From Chitinophagaceae bacterium (lineage in GTDB: Bacteria > Bacteroidota > Bacteroidia > Chitinophagales > Chitinophagaceae): a stretch of DNA of 64,000 bases. Below the pieces are notes generated by a model. It saw nothing but the letters and a program-made list of their open reading frames with translations, searched no databases and was not told where the DNA came from. The stretch spans positions 110,547-174,546 of the forward strand of contig JAEUVJ010000002.1 in NCBI GenBank assembly GCA_016787085.1, in the 5' to 3' direction. The position numbers were made by a program, and so were the translations under genes. The first letter of the stretch is position 1, and every line of letters begins with the position of its first letter. Positions 8,628-18,045 of the stretch are shown piece by piece.

Positions 8628-8974
8628 TTTTTTAGTAATTGTACTGAAGAGATGAATCATATTTGCATTCAGGCATAATTCAGCGTGAAATCTGACTAGA
8701 ATGGAGGGCTTGGGAGAATCAGGGGTGAAGGGGGTGCGAGATCCTGAAGATTAATATCTCTAAGATAAATACTATTGAGAAATCTGCAATTTTTTGTTTT
8801 TATACGTATTGTTTTCTTGAGCCTTGTTGATTTGCATAATTGACGGCTTTTTCAAAGCCGATGATTAGATACAATCTAATCATAACAACACTATGATTTA
8901 GTTATTCTTTCCAAATTTGAAACACTGAGGAGAACCGGGGATAAACTGACTTTTTAATTGTATATTTTTGTTAA
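8628..8974. other. Gene-free interval with two stacked hairpins
   Basis: No coding frame was recognised. The notable content is two perfect hairpins placed end to end: CGGCTTT-TTC-AAAGCCG (8844-8860) and ATGATTAGAT-ACA-ATCTAATCAT (8861-8883). The rest is AT-rich. A TATTTTTG octamer (8963-8970) resembles a -7 box, but it lies only 4 nt before the next ATG. Confidence 0.5.
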
Positions 8975-9775
8975 ATGAAAATGTTGAATTTTGATTCATT
9001 AACCAACCAACCACTGGTAGAATTTAATATATCCACAAAGGAGGAAGCAATTCAATTTGAAAAACACCTGCATGCGATATTTGACAACAATATTGATTGC
9101 CCAGGCAAGATTCTGTTTGGTTTGGAAAATATATTTGAAGTTTGCCACAAGTTTAAAGAGGAGTATGGCAGTCGTGTATTTACTGCTATACTTGACTTAG
9201 CAATTAGTCAGACGAACTGTGCATGCGAACTGGACGATTGTGTTAAGGCATGGAACAACTATTTTTCCAATACAAATGAATATGGCAATACTCCGCAATC
9301 TTCTGTTCTGGGTAGCGAGAAATTTTTCGAAGGGAAGTTTTATTACCAACGCCATTTGAATTCTTTCGTATTCAAATACAGGGCCCATTGGGATAAGATC
9401 ATGGGATTATATTTTCTCGTCTGGAAGTACGATTTGTATCAGGATTTTAAAAGAGCTCGTTCAAGAAAAAAGATGTTTCTTAAACAATTCGAAGGGCATC
9501 AAATGATTGATCAGAAGATTATTGATTATGTCAAAAATGATTTAACTCTTTTTGATGACAGCTTTAGAACGCATGAGGCTCATAGCACTGGAAAATTACG
9601 CAAGTTTGCTTTTACTAATGGGTTAGAAGATTCGAAAAATCTGTTAGACCATCTTGTTAATGAAATTTATGGTAATTATGTAAGATTAGCTCCCACAATA
9701 TTTCAATGTATTGAATATCTTCTTTGTTTCCCAGAAGTTGCTGAAAGACTAAAAAATAACGGCAAAATTACCTAA
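8975..9775 (+). CDS. Hypothetical protein, 266 aa, all-helical
   Basis: A cytoplasmic protein without signal peptide or membrane segment, rich in charged helices. The segment DDSFRTHEAHSTGKLRKFAF (about residues 191-210) has a polar R-x-x-E-x-H pattern that loosely recalls HEPN-type RNase or Cthe_2314-like proteins, but I cannot assign a family. Cysteines cluster at NCACELDDC. The gene is AT-rich, has no operon partner and ends before a strong bidirectional terminator, so it looks like an accessory gene. A second ATG two codons in (8981) is equally plausible as start. Confidence 0.6.
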   Translation: MKMLNFDSLTNQPLVEFNISTKEEAIQFEKHLHAIFDNNIDCPGKILFGLENIFEVCHKFKEEYGSRVFTAILDLAISQTNCACELDDCVKAWNNYFSNTNEYGNTPQSSVLGSEKFFEGKFYYQRHLNSFVFKYRAHWDKIMGLYFLVWKYDLYQDFKRARSRKKMFLKQFEGHQMIDQKIIDYVKNDLTLFDDSFRTHEAHSTGKLRKFAFTNGLEDSKNLLDHLVNEIYGNYVRLAPTIFQCIEYLLCFPEVAERLKNNGKIT

Positions 9776-9828
9776 TGTTAGTTGACGCAGTAGGTATCTC
9801 TAAAGCATAGCATACAACTCGTAAATAT

Positions 9829-9863
9829 GCGAAAGTCCCTGCCTTCCAAACTTTCGCTTTTTT
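9829..9863. terminator. Intrinsic terminator
   Basis: GCGAAAGT (9829-9836) pairs with ACTTTCGC (9850-9857), followed by TTTTTT. It ends the plus-strand 266-aa gene and may also serve the convergent response-regulator gene. Confidence 0.8.
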
Positions 9864-9938
9864 ATGTAAATCTTTTTGAGCCAAATTTATAGAGAAATTG
9901 TTTTTGCATGCCCCTACTTTCGCAAATACAACCGTCTT

Positions 9939-10580
9939 TCATACCAGCTTATGCTCATACGCATACTTCACCAGTCCGATCACACTATTGGTGCCGGTTT
10001 TGCGGAAGATATTCTTGCGGTGGGTCTCTACCGTTCTTTCACTGATGAATAAAGCTTCGGCGATCTGTTTGTTGTTGTACTCCTTTTCGATCAGCCGGAT
10101 GATCTCGATCTCCCGGGCGGTCAGGTGGGCTTCCTCGTTCTCTTTTTTCCGCTGGCTGGTGCGCTGAAGTTCCGTTATTACCTCTTCACTGAAATAAATA
10201 CCGCCACCGGCGATCTTTTCCAGCGCTTTGATCAGTTCCTGTTTGCCGATATTCTTCAGCACATAGCCGGAGATATCCGCATCATTGATCATTTCATTCA
10301 CCAGGTCGCCCTGCCCGCTCATGGAGAGGGCCATTATTTTTACCGCAGGGTATTTTTCTTTTACCTGTTTGGCGAGCAGGTTGCCGGGCAGTTGCGGCAT
10401 CATCACATCGGTGAGTAAGATATCAATGGTCTTTTCGCCGATCTTGTCTACGACCTCTTCGGGGTGGGTGGTGGCAAAACCAAAATGGAAGTGCTCGTGT
10501 CCTTTGAGCAACGACATCAGTCCGTCAATCACGATCTGGTGATCGTCAACTATGCCGATAGTGATCTTATCTTTCTTCAT
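9939..10580 (-). CDS. NarL/LuxR-type response regulator
   Basis: A 213-aa two-component DNA-binding regulator. The receiver domain (about residues 1-120) has the acidic DDHQ pocket and the phospho-acceptor Asp58 in LLTDVMMP. The output domain is a LuxR helix-turn-helix (TAREIEIIRLIEKEYNNKQIA..LFISERTVETHRKNIFRKTG). It follows the sensor kinase gene by 106 nt on the same strand, so it is the natural partner. Its targets are not apparent. Confidence 0.92.
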   Translation of the reverse strand: MKKDKITIGIVDDHQIVIDGLMSLLKGHEHFHFGFATTHPEEVVDKIGEKTIDILLTDVMMPQLPGNLLAKQVKEKYPAVKIMALSMSGQGDLVNEMINDADISGYVLKNIGKQELIKALEKIAGGGIYFSEEVITELQRTSQRKKENEEAHLTAREIEIIRLIEKEYNNKQIAEALFISERTVETHRKNIFRKTGTNSVIGLVKYAYEHKLV

Positions 10581-10686
10581 GGTGTGGGCGGGTTGAAAGT
10601 ACTAAAATTCCGGTACTTCAAAGTACAGTCCGGTCAATGACGAAAGAAAGGATGCAGGAGGGTGAATAATTACCGTTTTGGATTTG

Positions 10687-12621
10687 TTAAAGAGGGCCGG
10701 CCAATGGCACATGGATGCTGACAGCCGTACCCCGGCCGGGGGCGGAATCGAACTCGGCCGTGCCTTTCAGGTATTCCACCCGGGTGAAGATGTTCTTTAA
10801 ACCGATCCCTTCAAACTTTTCTTTATCGTTCGTATCAAAACCTTTCCCGTTGTCCTCAATGGTGGCGCTGATGCCGTCCTTATCCCGGACAACAGATATG
10901 TCGAGATTGCTGGCCGCCGCATGTTTGATCACATTGTTCACGCATTCCTGTATCACCCGGTAAAAGACCGTTTCGGTGTTGGAGTCCAGCCGTTCATCAA
11001 GGCCTTCAGTATAAAGATGCACCTGCAGCGCTTTTTTGTCCATTTTATCAATAAAGTCGCGGATGGCAGAAGCAAGGCTGTTCTTGAGCAATGCATTGGG
11101 CATCATGTTATGCGATACGTGACGTACTTCTTTGCAACTATCATCTACCAGCCGTATGATCTTTTCAAAAGCATGACGCTGTTCTTCATTGTCAAACCGT
11201 GTTTCTGATTCAAAAGCGGAAAGATTCATTTTGGCGGCGCTCATCATTTGCCCGATGCTATCGTGCAGGTCGCGGGCAATGCGCTGCCGTTCTTCTTCTT
11301 CGGCCTCTATCACGGCTTTTGTCGCCAGTTCCTGTTGCCGCATGATCTCTGCCTGCAATTGTTTTTCTTTTTTTAGCTTAAAACGCTTGTAATAGGAATA
11401 GGCGAGCAGGCCCAGCATCAGTGCCAGCCCGGCGATACCAAGAAAGATGAAATTCTGCCGGGCGATCTTGTTCTTTTGCTGCTGGATGATCCATTCCTGT
11501 TTTTCGGTTTCATATTTGGTACGCATCTCGGCCAGCGCTTTGGGATTGGCATCGGCATACATGCTGTCCTTTAGTTCATTGATCTTGCGATAGGTGGCTG
11601 CTGCTTTTTCAAAATCCTTTGCTGCTTCATAATTTGAAGCCAGCGCTGTATAGATCATCGGCAGCTTGGCCGTAATGTTGTTGGTCTTTGCTGTTTCTAA
11701 TGCCTGCATCCCGGTAGCGATACCTTCATCGGTCTTTCCCAGTTTGGCGTAGAGATTGGCGAGTTCTGCCTGGTCGGAAACAATAAAGAACGGGTCGCCT
11801 ACTTTTTCCCGCAGCGGCTTTGATTCGAGAAAACTTTGCAATGCCCCCTGCAGGTTACCCATTTTTTCCTGGGCGGTGCCGAGAATATTCAGTCCATTGG
11901 CGTGTGCCACGATATCATTTTGCGCTTTGGCTTTCTGGATAGCGATCTGTGCATACTTGTAGGCAGAGTCAACTTTGTTCAATGAGCCATAGCTCGATGC
12001 CAGGTTGTTGTAAATAACACCGGAATAAGTTTCGGGCAGGTTCTTTTCTTTGATCAATGCAAGGCCTTTATGAAAGTTGGAGATCGCCTGTTCAAACTGG
12101 TTCAGTTCCATCATGGCCCAGCCGATGTTGACATAGGCCCGCAACTGCGTCATATGATCGCCGGTTTTTTCCCCGGACTTCAATGCGAGGTAAAAATGGT
12201 CCAGCGCTTTTTTCTTTTCATCTAGTTTCATGTAGCAGTTGCCTGCGGATGAATAATACTGGCCGAGCAGCACAGCATACGCAGGGTTTGCTTCCAGCAG
12301 CGGGATATTCTTTTTCAGTATGGCAAGGGCAGTATCAGGTTTGCCCATGATGTTGTAGTATAACGCAACATATAGCTCCGCTTTAGGGATGCGTTCGGGC
12401 TCTTTTATGCTTTGCAGAAGATGGATCGCCTGTTGTGCATAGGCCAGGCAGGAGTCAGGGTTCGATAGCCGGTAGGCTTCGCATAGTGCAAGGAACAGGT
12501 CAACCCGGTGTGACGGATCGGTTTCCTGCTGCATTGCTCTTTTCAGGCTGTCGGCTTTGGGCTGTGCCAAAACGCAAAGCTGGAAAAGAACGGGTATGAT
12601 GGCAAAGCAAACCTTTTTCAT
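10687..12621 (-). CDS. TPR-containing sensor histidine kinase (HisKA_3 type)
   Basis: A 644-aa kinase. An N-terminal signal segment is followed by about 350 residues of tetratricopeptide repeats (sensor region, outside the cytoplasm), then one membrane helix (FIFLGIAGLALMLGLLAYSYY), a HisKA_3 dimerisation domain with His453 in RIARDLHDSIGQMM, and a HATPase domain (N box VNNVIKHA, G boxes DNGKGFD and GIGLKNI). It should phosphorylate the response regulator encoded just downstream. It starts only 8 nt after the dapB stop codon, so transcription may begin at dapB. Confidence 0.92.
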   Translation of the reverse strand: MKKVCFAIIPVLFQLCVLAQPKADSLKRAMQQETDPSHRVDLFLALCEAYRLSNPDSCLAYAQQAIHLLQSIKEPERIPKAELYVALYYNIMGKPDTALAILKKNIPLLEANPAYAVLLGQYYSSAGNCYMKLDEKKKALDHFYLALKSGEKTGDHMTQLRAYVNIGWAMMELNQFEQAISNFHKGLALIKEKNLPETYSGVIYNNLASSYGSLNKVDSAYKYAQIAIQKAKAQNDIVAHANGLNILGTAQEKMGNLQGALQSFLESKPLREKVGDPFFIVSDQAELANLYAKLGKTDEGIATGMQALETAKTNNITAKLPMIYTALASNYEAAKDFEKAAATYRKINELKDSMYADANPKALAEMRTKYETEKQEWIIQQQKNKIARQNFIFLGIAGLALMLGLLAYSYYKRFKLKKEKQLQAEIMRQQELATKAVIEAEEEERQRIARDLHDSIGQMMSAAKMNLSAFESETRFDNEEQRHAFEKIIRLVDDSCKEVRHVSHNMMPNALLKNSLASAIRDFIDKMDKKALQVHLYTEGLDERLDSNTETVFYRVIQECVNNVIKHAAASNLDISVVRDKDGISATIEDNGKGFDTNDKEKFEGIGLKNIFTRVEYLKGTAEFDSAPGRGTAVSIHVPLAGPL

Positions 12622-12629
12622 GTGCGGGT

Positions 12630-13346
12630 TTAAAATCCTAGTACATCTTTCATGGAGAATATCCCTTTTTTGTCTTTCAGGAACTCAGCAGCAAGTACGG
12701 CGCCGGAGGCAAACCCCGTACGGCTATGGGCGGTATGGATGATCTCGACATCATCAATAGCAGAAGCATACCGGATACTATGCGTACCGGGTGCCGGATC
12801 TATCCGCTTGCTGATGATGGAAAGTTCTCCGGGATCAGTGCTTTCCTCATTTACCCATTTCTTTTTGGCAGGCAGTTGCTTCATGATCTGCTCTGCCAGC
12901 GTAATGGCTGTTCCACTTGGGGCATCTTTTTTTTGCGTGTGATGGATCTCTTCCATACTTACTTTGTAGGAAGGGTGTGGCGCCATCAGCGAAGCCAATT
13001 TTTTATTGAGTTCGAAAAAGATATTGACGCCGATGCTGAAGTTGCTGGCATAGAGAAAGGCGGCGTTATATTGTTTACATAATTTATTCATCTCGTCTAA
13101 TCTTTCCGTCCAGCCGGTAGAACCGCATACAACTGCGGTGCCCCATTCCATCATTTGCTTTACATTATTGTAAGCGCTGTGCGGGGATGTAAACTCAATA
13201 GCGACATCGGCTTTGGATAAACTGGCTTTGGTAAAATCGCCGGCATTATTGATATCTATCTTCAGAACGATCTCATGGCCTTTTTGCAGGGCGATCTCTT
13301 CAATGGCTTTTCCCATTTTGCCATAACCTATCAGGGCGATCTTCAT
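12630..13346 (-). CDS. dapB: 4-hydroxy-tetrahydrodipicolinate reductase (DapB)
   Basis: Lysine/diaminopimelate pathway enzyme that reduces the DapA product with NAD(P)H. 238 aa with an N-terminal Rossmann motif (MKIALIGYGKMGKAIE) and the family signature EIHHTQKKDAPSGTA, which holds the catalytic His and substrate-binding Lys. The start at 13346 matches the family's usual N-terminus; upstream ATGs at 13364 and 13397 would add 6 or 17 residues. Only 8 nt separate it from the downstream sensor kinase gene, an odd functional pairing. Confidence 0.93.
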   Translation of the reverse strand: MKIALIGYGKMGKAIEEIALQKGHEIVLKIDINNAGDFTKASLSKADVAIEFTSPHSAYNNVKQMMEWGTAVVCGSTGWTERLDEMNKLCKQYNAAFLYASNFSIGVNIFFELNKKLASLMAPHPSYKVSMEEIHHTQKKDAPSGTAITLAEQIMKQLPAKKKWVNEESTDPGELSIISKRIDPAPGTHSIRYASAIDDVEIIHTAHSRTGFASGAVLAAEFLKDKKGIFSMKDVLGF

Positions 13347-13427
13347 TGCTGTGGGCTGTTTCATGCAAATGTAAGTATTATCAATGCTACGGAACATACC
13401 GTCACCGGTGTATTATACACTTCGTAA

Positions 13428-13620
13428 TATCACCCCTCCGGGGTTCTTACTTCCCCGGCTAATGGCCGGTTATAGTAATGCCATCCCTTCGGGATTGTTA
13501 GGTATCATAAACCCGACAGATCAAACAGCTTATTTTATGCATAGGTAATTAAAGCCCGAAGGGCGGGTATCAATATTAGACGCATCACAATTTGTATGCG
13601 ATCAAAACCCCGAAGGGGTG
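13428..13620. repeat. MITE-like 193-bp element, copy 1
   Basis: A 193-bp unit repeated at 13679-13871 with 16 mismatches (about 92% identity, same length). It opens with CACCCCTCCGGGGTT and closes with AACCCCGAAGGGGTG, a near-perfect 15-bp terminal inverted repeat in which each end is itself a small hairpin. Two further hairpins lie inside: TCCC-TTC-GGGA and GCCC-GAA-GGGC. There is no coding content. It is probably a non-autonomous mobile or REP/BIME-like element. Confidence 0.75.
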
Positions 13621-13678
13621 GCATCAGATCAGAAGCGATTAGTAATAGAAATGCCAGGGACAAGTACGCAATCACTAC

Positions 13679-13871
13679 TATCACCCCTTCGGGGTTCTTA
13701 TCTCCCCGGCTAATGACCGGTTATAGTAATGTCAGCCCTTCGGGATTGCTGGGTATTACAAACCCGACAGATTAAACAGCTTATTTCATGCATAGGTAAT
13801 TAAAGCCCGGAGGGCTGGTATTAATATTAGACGCATCACAATTTGTATGCGATCAAAACCCCGAGGGGGTG
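13679..13871. repeat. MITE-like 193-bp element, copy 2
   Basis: Direct repeat of the unit at 13428-13620, 58 bp downstream of it in the same orientation. The ends are CACCCCTTCGGGGTT and AACCCCGAGGGGGTG. Fourteen of the sixteen differences between copies are transitions. It ends 13 nt from the stop codon of the DUF5683 gene, so its hairpins could act on that transcript's 3' end. Confidence 0.75.
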
Positions 13872-13884
13872 AAATTAGAATAGC

Positions 13885-14604
13885 TCAGTTGGCAAATGTA
13901 TTCTTCAACGGCCGGGGATTGATATTCTTGCCGATGGTGAGTACCAGGCTAAGCCCGTTGGTATTGGCTATTTCGCTACGACCGGGTTTTAATTTAAAGC
14001 TCAGGTCGCGACTTACGTCAAACGACTTGAGATGGGCATCTACGGCGGCATCTACTACATTCAATCCCCATAGCGCCACAAAGAACAGAACGGCATAATC
14101 AATATCACGCCGGTACTGGTCCCGGTAGTAACGCAGGGTTTCCAATGAGTAGCGTTCCAGCGGGGGTTTGATCTTTAATAATTCTGCGGTATCAGCCGCT
14201 GTGGCGCCGGGCTGTGTTACTTTATATTTCGCTTTGTAGGCAAAGCGGGTATCCCGGTAACTGGTCAGGTTAAAAATAAAAACGCCGGCGGATGTTCCCA
14301 GCGCTCCGTACACGATCGGCAGTTTCCAGTATTTTTTATTATAGATCTGTCCCCAGCCAGGCAGTATGGCTGAACGGAGGGCGGCTTTGCCGGGGTTATG
14401 TACCTTTTTCTTTCCTTTGGCAGATGTGTCTATGGTGGTAGTGCTATTGCTGTCAACAGCAATAAGGGTCTCATTTCCCTGGGCAAAAGCAGGAGAGGCA
14501 GCCGTCATCAACAAAATAACGGCAGTCAAAGAGAGTAAGCTGGGAAGTTTTGTTTTAAAGAATACCATATACAAAAAGACGGCATTGACCCGGTCACCCT
14601 TCAT
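13885..14604 (-). CDS. DUF5683-type membrane protein
   Basis: A 239-aa exported or membrane protein. An N-terminal signal segment (SLTAVILLMTAASPAFAQ) is followed by a linker and the conserved KAALRSAILPGWGQIYNKKYWKLPIVYGALG block typical of DUF5683, then a second hydrophobic helix (IDYAVLFFVALWGLNVVDA). The function is not established. The ATG at 14604 overlaps the end of parB by 11 bp; the ATG at 14568 gives a more normal signal peptide. The parA-parB-DUF5683 order suggests co-expression with chromosome segregation genes, though I know of no demonstrated link. Confidence 0.75.
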   Translation of the reverse strand: MKGDRVNAVFLYMVFFKTKLPSLLSLTAVILLMTAASPAFAQGNETLIAVDSNSTTTIDTSAKGKKKVHNPGKAALRSAILPGWGQIYNKKYWKLPIVYGALGTSAGVFIFNLTSYRDTRFAYKAKYKVTQPGATAADTAELLKIKPPLERYSLETLRYYRDQYRRDIDYAVLFFVALWGLNVVDAAVDAHLKSFDVSRDLSFKLKPGRSEIANTNGLSLVLTIGKNINPRPLKNTFAN

Positions 14605-15511
14605 TTTTTATCATTTGTCCGAGTATCTTGTTCAGTTCTTCCTGCGAATAATACTCGATCACGATCTGCCCGCTGCCGTTATTGCTGTTCTTTATTTTAA
14701 CACGGGTACTGAAATGTGTGGCTAAGTTATCTTCTATTTTCTGGTAGAGAGGAGACAAGTTGCTTTTTGCAGGTTTTTTAACAGCGCCGCTTTGTTTATA
14801 CAGGTTGCGGACCAGCGCTTCTGTTTGCCGTACGGACAAACCTTTTTCTTTGATCTCTTTGAAAATATACAACTGCTTGTCTATGGTATCTACATTGATC
14901 AGGGCACGGGCATGGCCCATGCTTAAATCACCATTGCGAACGGCCAGCTGGATATCAGGAGGTAATTTCAATAAGCGGATAAAATTGGCCACCGTACTCC
15001 TGTCCTTTCCCATTCTCTCTGCTACCTGTTCCTGGGTATAATCCAGTTCTTCCATCATTCGTTTATAGCTGAGGGAAATTTCCATGGCATTCAGGTCTTC
15101 ACGCTGCAGGTTTTCCAGCAGGGCAAGTTCCAATAATTGCGCATCATTGGCCTGGCGAACGTAGGCTGGTATATCCTTTAATCCCGCCAGTTTGGAAGCT
15201 CTCCATCTTCTTTCACCGGCGATCAGCCTGTATTTTCCGGAAGGAAGTTTGGAGACAGTTACCGGCTGAATGATGTCGTGCAGCTTGACCGAATCGGCCA
15301 GTTCTTTCAATGCCTGTTCGTCAAAATCACGGCGTGGCTGTTTGGGATTGGGTTCAATATCCTCTACCGGGATACGGTTAATGCCGGTGGCGTTCTCTAC
15401 CACGGTTGTTTTCAGGTGACCACTGCTGGTCTTCAGATCAGTGTCTATACTTTGCAGCAAGGATCGTATCCCTTTGCCAAGCGCTTCTTTATTTTGTTTG
15501 GGGTTGGTCAT
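14594..15511 (-). CDS. parB: Chromosome-partitioning protein ParB
   Basis: A 305-aa ParB/Spo0J CTPase that loads on parS sites and spreads along DNA. The N-terminal ParB domain has EPNPKQPRRDFDE and the CTP-binding GERRWRA box; the central helix-turn-helix is YTQEQVAERMGKDRSTVANFIRLL; the C-terminal dimerisation region follows a basic linker. It lies downstream of parA on the same strand with a 211-nt gap and overlaps the DUF5683 gene by 11 bp. No canonical parS palindrome was found in the window. Confidence 0.95.
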   Translation of the reverse strand: MTNPKQNKEALGKGIRSLLQSIDTDLKTSSGHLKTTVVENATGINRIPVEDIEPNPKQPRRDFDEQALKELADSVKLHDIIQPVTVSKLPSGKYRLIAGERRWRASKLAGLKDIPAYVRQANDAQLLELALLENLQREDLNAMEISLSYKRMMEELDYTQEQVAERMGKDRSTVANFIRLLKLPPDIQLAVRNGDLSMGHARALINVDTIDKQLYIFKEIKEKGLSVRQTEALVRNLYKQSGAVKKPAKSNLSPLYQKIEDNLATHFSTRVKIKNSNNGSGQIVIEYYSQEELNKILGQMIKNEG

Positions 15512-15722
15512 TCTGTTCTGAGTTATTAGTCATGAGCCAGGAGAGGAAGCTTTGTGTCAGGCAAAGCGGACATGGTTCTGATCAGCTTCTTATTTCTCTG
15601 CTTCATGTAATTCGCAAAAGTAAGCCTTCTTATAATTTTAGGATAGAAGATCAAAAAGCCCAGGTATTTCGGAAGTTGGCTTCAGATTACTAATTCTTAC
15701 CTATCAACTCCTGACTCTTAAC

Positions 15723-16526
15723 TCACAATTCCAGTATCCTCTCTTCCTGTTTGATCTTTGTCATATCGTTCTTCTGCAGTATTTCCTTAGCGAGGTTCAG
15801 GTAATTCATTGAGCCTTTACTGTTGGCATCATAGAGTATCACCGGTTTGCCGACGCTTGGCGCTTCAGATAGCCGGGCATTGCGGTGAACGATCGTACTG
15901 AATACAATATCTTCAAAGTGCCGGCGCACTTCACTGACCACCTGGTTGCAAAGCCGCAGGCGCCCGTCATACATGGTCATCAGGATGCCTTCAATCTTCA
16001 ATTCCGTATTCAGGCGGCTTTGTACAATCTTGATCGTGTTCAATAATTTACCCAATCCTTCCAGGGCAAAGAACTCGCATTGTACCGGCACTACTACAGA
16101 GTCGGCTGCTGTCAACGCATTGACCGTTATCAATCCGAGAGAGGGGGAGCAGTCAATGATGATGAAGTCGTATTCATCACGCACCGGTTCCAGTATATTC
16201 TTGAGCACCATTTCCCGGCTCGGGTAGTTGATCATTTCGATCTCAGCGCCTACCAGGTCAATATGCGAAGGAAGCAGGTCAAGATAAGGGATCTCTGTTT
16301 TTAGTATCACATCCCTGGCTTTTGCCTCATTCACCATGCAGTCATACAGGCTTTGGGTAATGTTATGAAGGTCAAAACCAACACCGGTAGTACTGTTGGC
16401 CTGCGGATCGCCATCCACCAGCAGCGTTTTGAATTCCAGCACCGCCAAACTCGCCGCCAGGTTGATGGCGGTTGTTGTTTTTCCCACGCCTCCTTTTTGA
16501 TTCGCTACGCCGATTATTCTTGCCAT
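15723..16526 (-). CDS. parA: Chromosome-partitioning ATPase ParA
   Basis: A 267-aa ParA/Soj ATPase that works with ParB to segregate origins. The deviant Walker A motif KGGVGKTTT (about residues 11-19), the ILMTMYDGR strand and the [11 protein letters not shown]alker B/switch region are all present. The length fits chromosomal ParA. The start ATG directly precedes the [10 protein letters not shown] strand typical of the family. It heads the minus-strand parA-parB-DUF5683 block; the upstream gene (metallophosphoesterase) is divergent. Confidence 0.95.
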   Translation of the reverse strand: MARIIGVANQKGGVGKTTTAINLAASLAVLEFKTLLVDGDPQANSTTGVGFDLHNITQSLYDCMVNEAKARDVILKTEIPYLDLLPSHIDLVGAEIEMINYPSREMVLKNILEPVRDEYDFIIIDCSPSLGLITVNALTAADSVVVPVQCEFFALEGLGKLLNTIKIVQSRLNTELKIEGILMTMYDGRLRLCNQVVSEVRRHFEDIVFSTIVHRNARLSEAPSVGKPVILYDANSKGSMNYLNLAKEILQKNDMTKIKQEERILEL

Positions 16527-16689
16527 TCGTTGCTCCTTTTAAAGATTTTAATGTGACTGGTAAAATTGTCAACTGTCTTTAAAACCACAAAATTAAGTTT
16601 TGCCCATTTTACAGGCATTCGGGCAAAAATAAGCCTTCAACAAAATACTATTTGTACGAGGCCTGTCTTTAATTTTGGAGCTTTATATT

Positions 16690-17940
16690 ATGCGTAATTC
16701 TCCGTTTTGGTGGGTATTGGTGGGCCTGATGGTGTTACTGGATATTTATGTATTCCAGGTAGTGAAAGTAGTATCCCACTCGGCCAGCCCTAGAACAAAA
16801 ACGATCGTCTATGCAATTTACTGGGCCATATCCATATTGGCCATTCTTGTTTTGCTGGTATTGCCTTACCTGCATTTTCAGCACCAATCCCGGATCGTTC
16901 GTACAACGGTCTTTGCGGTGATAGCAGGATTGTTTTTTGCCAAGGTCATAGCATCTGTTTTTTTCCTGATGGATGATATACGCCGCGGTGTACAGTGGAT
17001 AGCCGGTAAATTCTTTTTTCCCAACTCTGAAGGAGAGGATCTGCAGGCGGGTGAGAAAATATCCAGGTCTGTGTTCTTTAGCTGGCTTGGGATGGCTGCC
17101 GGGGGCGGTCTGTTCGGATCATTGCTCTATGGTTTCAGTAATAAATACCGGTACCAGGTCAAACGGGTCCCATTATCATTTGATAACCTGCCGGCATCCT
17201 TCAAAGGGATGAAGATCGTGCAGCTTTCGGATATCCATAGCGGCAGTTTTACGGATAAGCAGGCAGTAATGCATGGTGTGGAAATGGTGATGAAAGAAAA
17301 GCCGGACCTGATCCTCTTTACCGGGGACCTGGTGAACAACACCGCGGATGAAATGCATGACTATATGGATGTGTTCAGTAAGCTGAATGCTCCATTAGGC
17401 GTTTATTCCACTCTTGGTAATCATGACTATGGCGATTATGTGAACTGGGAGACCGGGGAGGAAAAGACCGCTAACCTGGAACGGCTGAAAACGATTCACA
17501 AAGAAATGGGGTGGCGGTTGCTGATGAATGAGCATGTGGTCTTTGAAAAAGGAGTGGACCAAATTGCCCTGATAGGGGTGGAGAACTGGAGCGCCAAAGC
17601 CCGGTTCCCGAAATATGGTGACCTGAAAAAGGCCCATGATGGCGCCGGTCAATACCCTTTCAAGATACTGATGAGCCACGATCCCTCGCATTGGGATGCC
17701 GAGGTGAGAAAATACTATCCCGATATCGACCTGATGCTGGCCGGCCATACCCACGGTATGCAGTTTGGGGTAGAAATACCCGGTTTCAAATGGAGCCCTG
17801 TCCAATATGTATATAAGCAATGGGCTGGTCTGCACCACGAAGGCAGGCAAAAGCTATATGTCAACAGGGGATACGGCTTTATAGGCTACCCCGGCCGGGT
17901 GGGTATTTTGCCCGAGATTACTGTTTTTGAGCTGGCCTGA
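16690..17940 (+). CDS. Membrane metallophosphoesterase (calcineurin-like, YkuE type)
   Basis: A 416-aa protein. The N-terminal part (about residues 1-155) contains four hydrophobic segments, including a VGLMVLLDIYVFQVV helix. The catalytic half has the full set of two-metal phosphoesterase motifs: QLSDIHSG, FTGDLVNN, LGNHDYGDY, MSHDPSHWD and AGHTHGMQFG. It probably acts on a membrane or periplasmic phosphate ester; YkuE- and LpxG-like roles are both possible. A TTG five codons upstream (16675) is in frame, but ATG 16690 is the better start. It is divergent from parA. Confidence 0.87.
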   Translation: MRNSPFWWVLVGLMVLLDIYVFQVVKVVSHSASPRTKTIVYAIYWAISILAILVLLVLPYLHFQHQSRIVRTTVFAVIAGLFFAKVIASVFFLMDDIRRGVQWIAGKFFFPNSEGEDLQAGEKISRSVFFSWLGMAAGGGLFGSLLYGFSNKYRYQVKRVPLSFDNLPASFKGMKIVQLSDIHSGSFTDKQAVMHGVEMVMKEKPDLILFTGDLVNNTADEMHDYMDVFSKLNAPLGVYSTLGNHDYGDYVNWETGEEKTANLERLKTIHKEMGWRLLMNEHVVFEKGVDQIALIGVENWSAKARFPKYGDLKKAHDGAGQYPFKILMSHDPSHWDAEVRKYYPDIDLMLAGHTHGMQFGVEIPGFKWSPVQYVYKQWAGLHHEGRQKLYVNRGYGFIGYPGRVGILPEITVFELA

Positions 17941-18045
17941 AGATAATTTTACCTATAGCTTTTTCGTTATTAAACTTAATTTTTATATGCTGGTCTTACC
18001 GGGCGTAGCTGCCGGTAGTGCCGGAAGCCCGACTAAAAACTGCTG

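Noticed and set aside
15512..15722. Inverted degenerate GAGTTA/GAGTCAGGAG words between parA and parB
   Set aside because: Imperfect low-complexity repeats of a type often seen between Bacteroidota genes; no clear stem or function.
14594..16674. parS site near parAB
   Set aside because: No match to the TGTTTCACGTGAAACA-like palindrome was found between or around parA and parB, nor a clear one elsewhere in the window.
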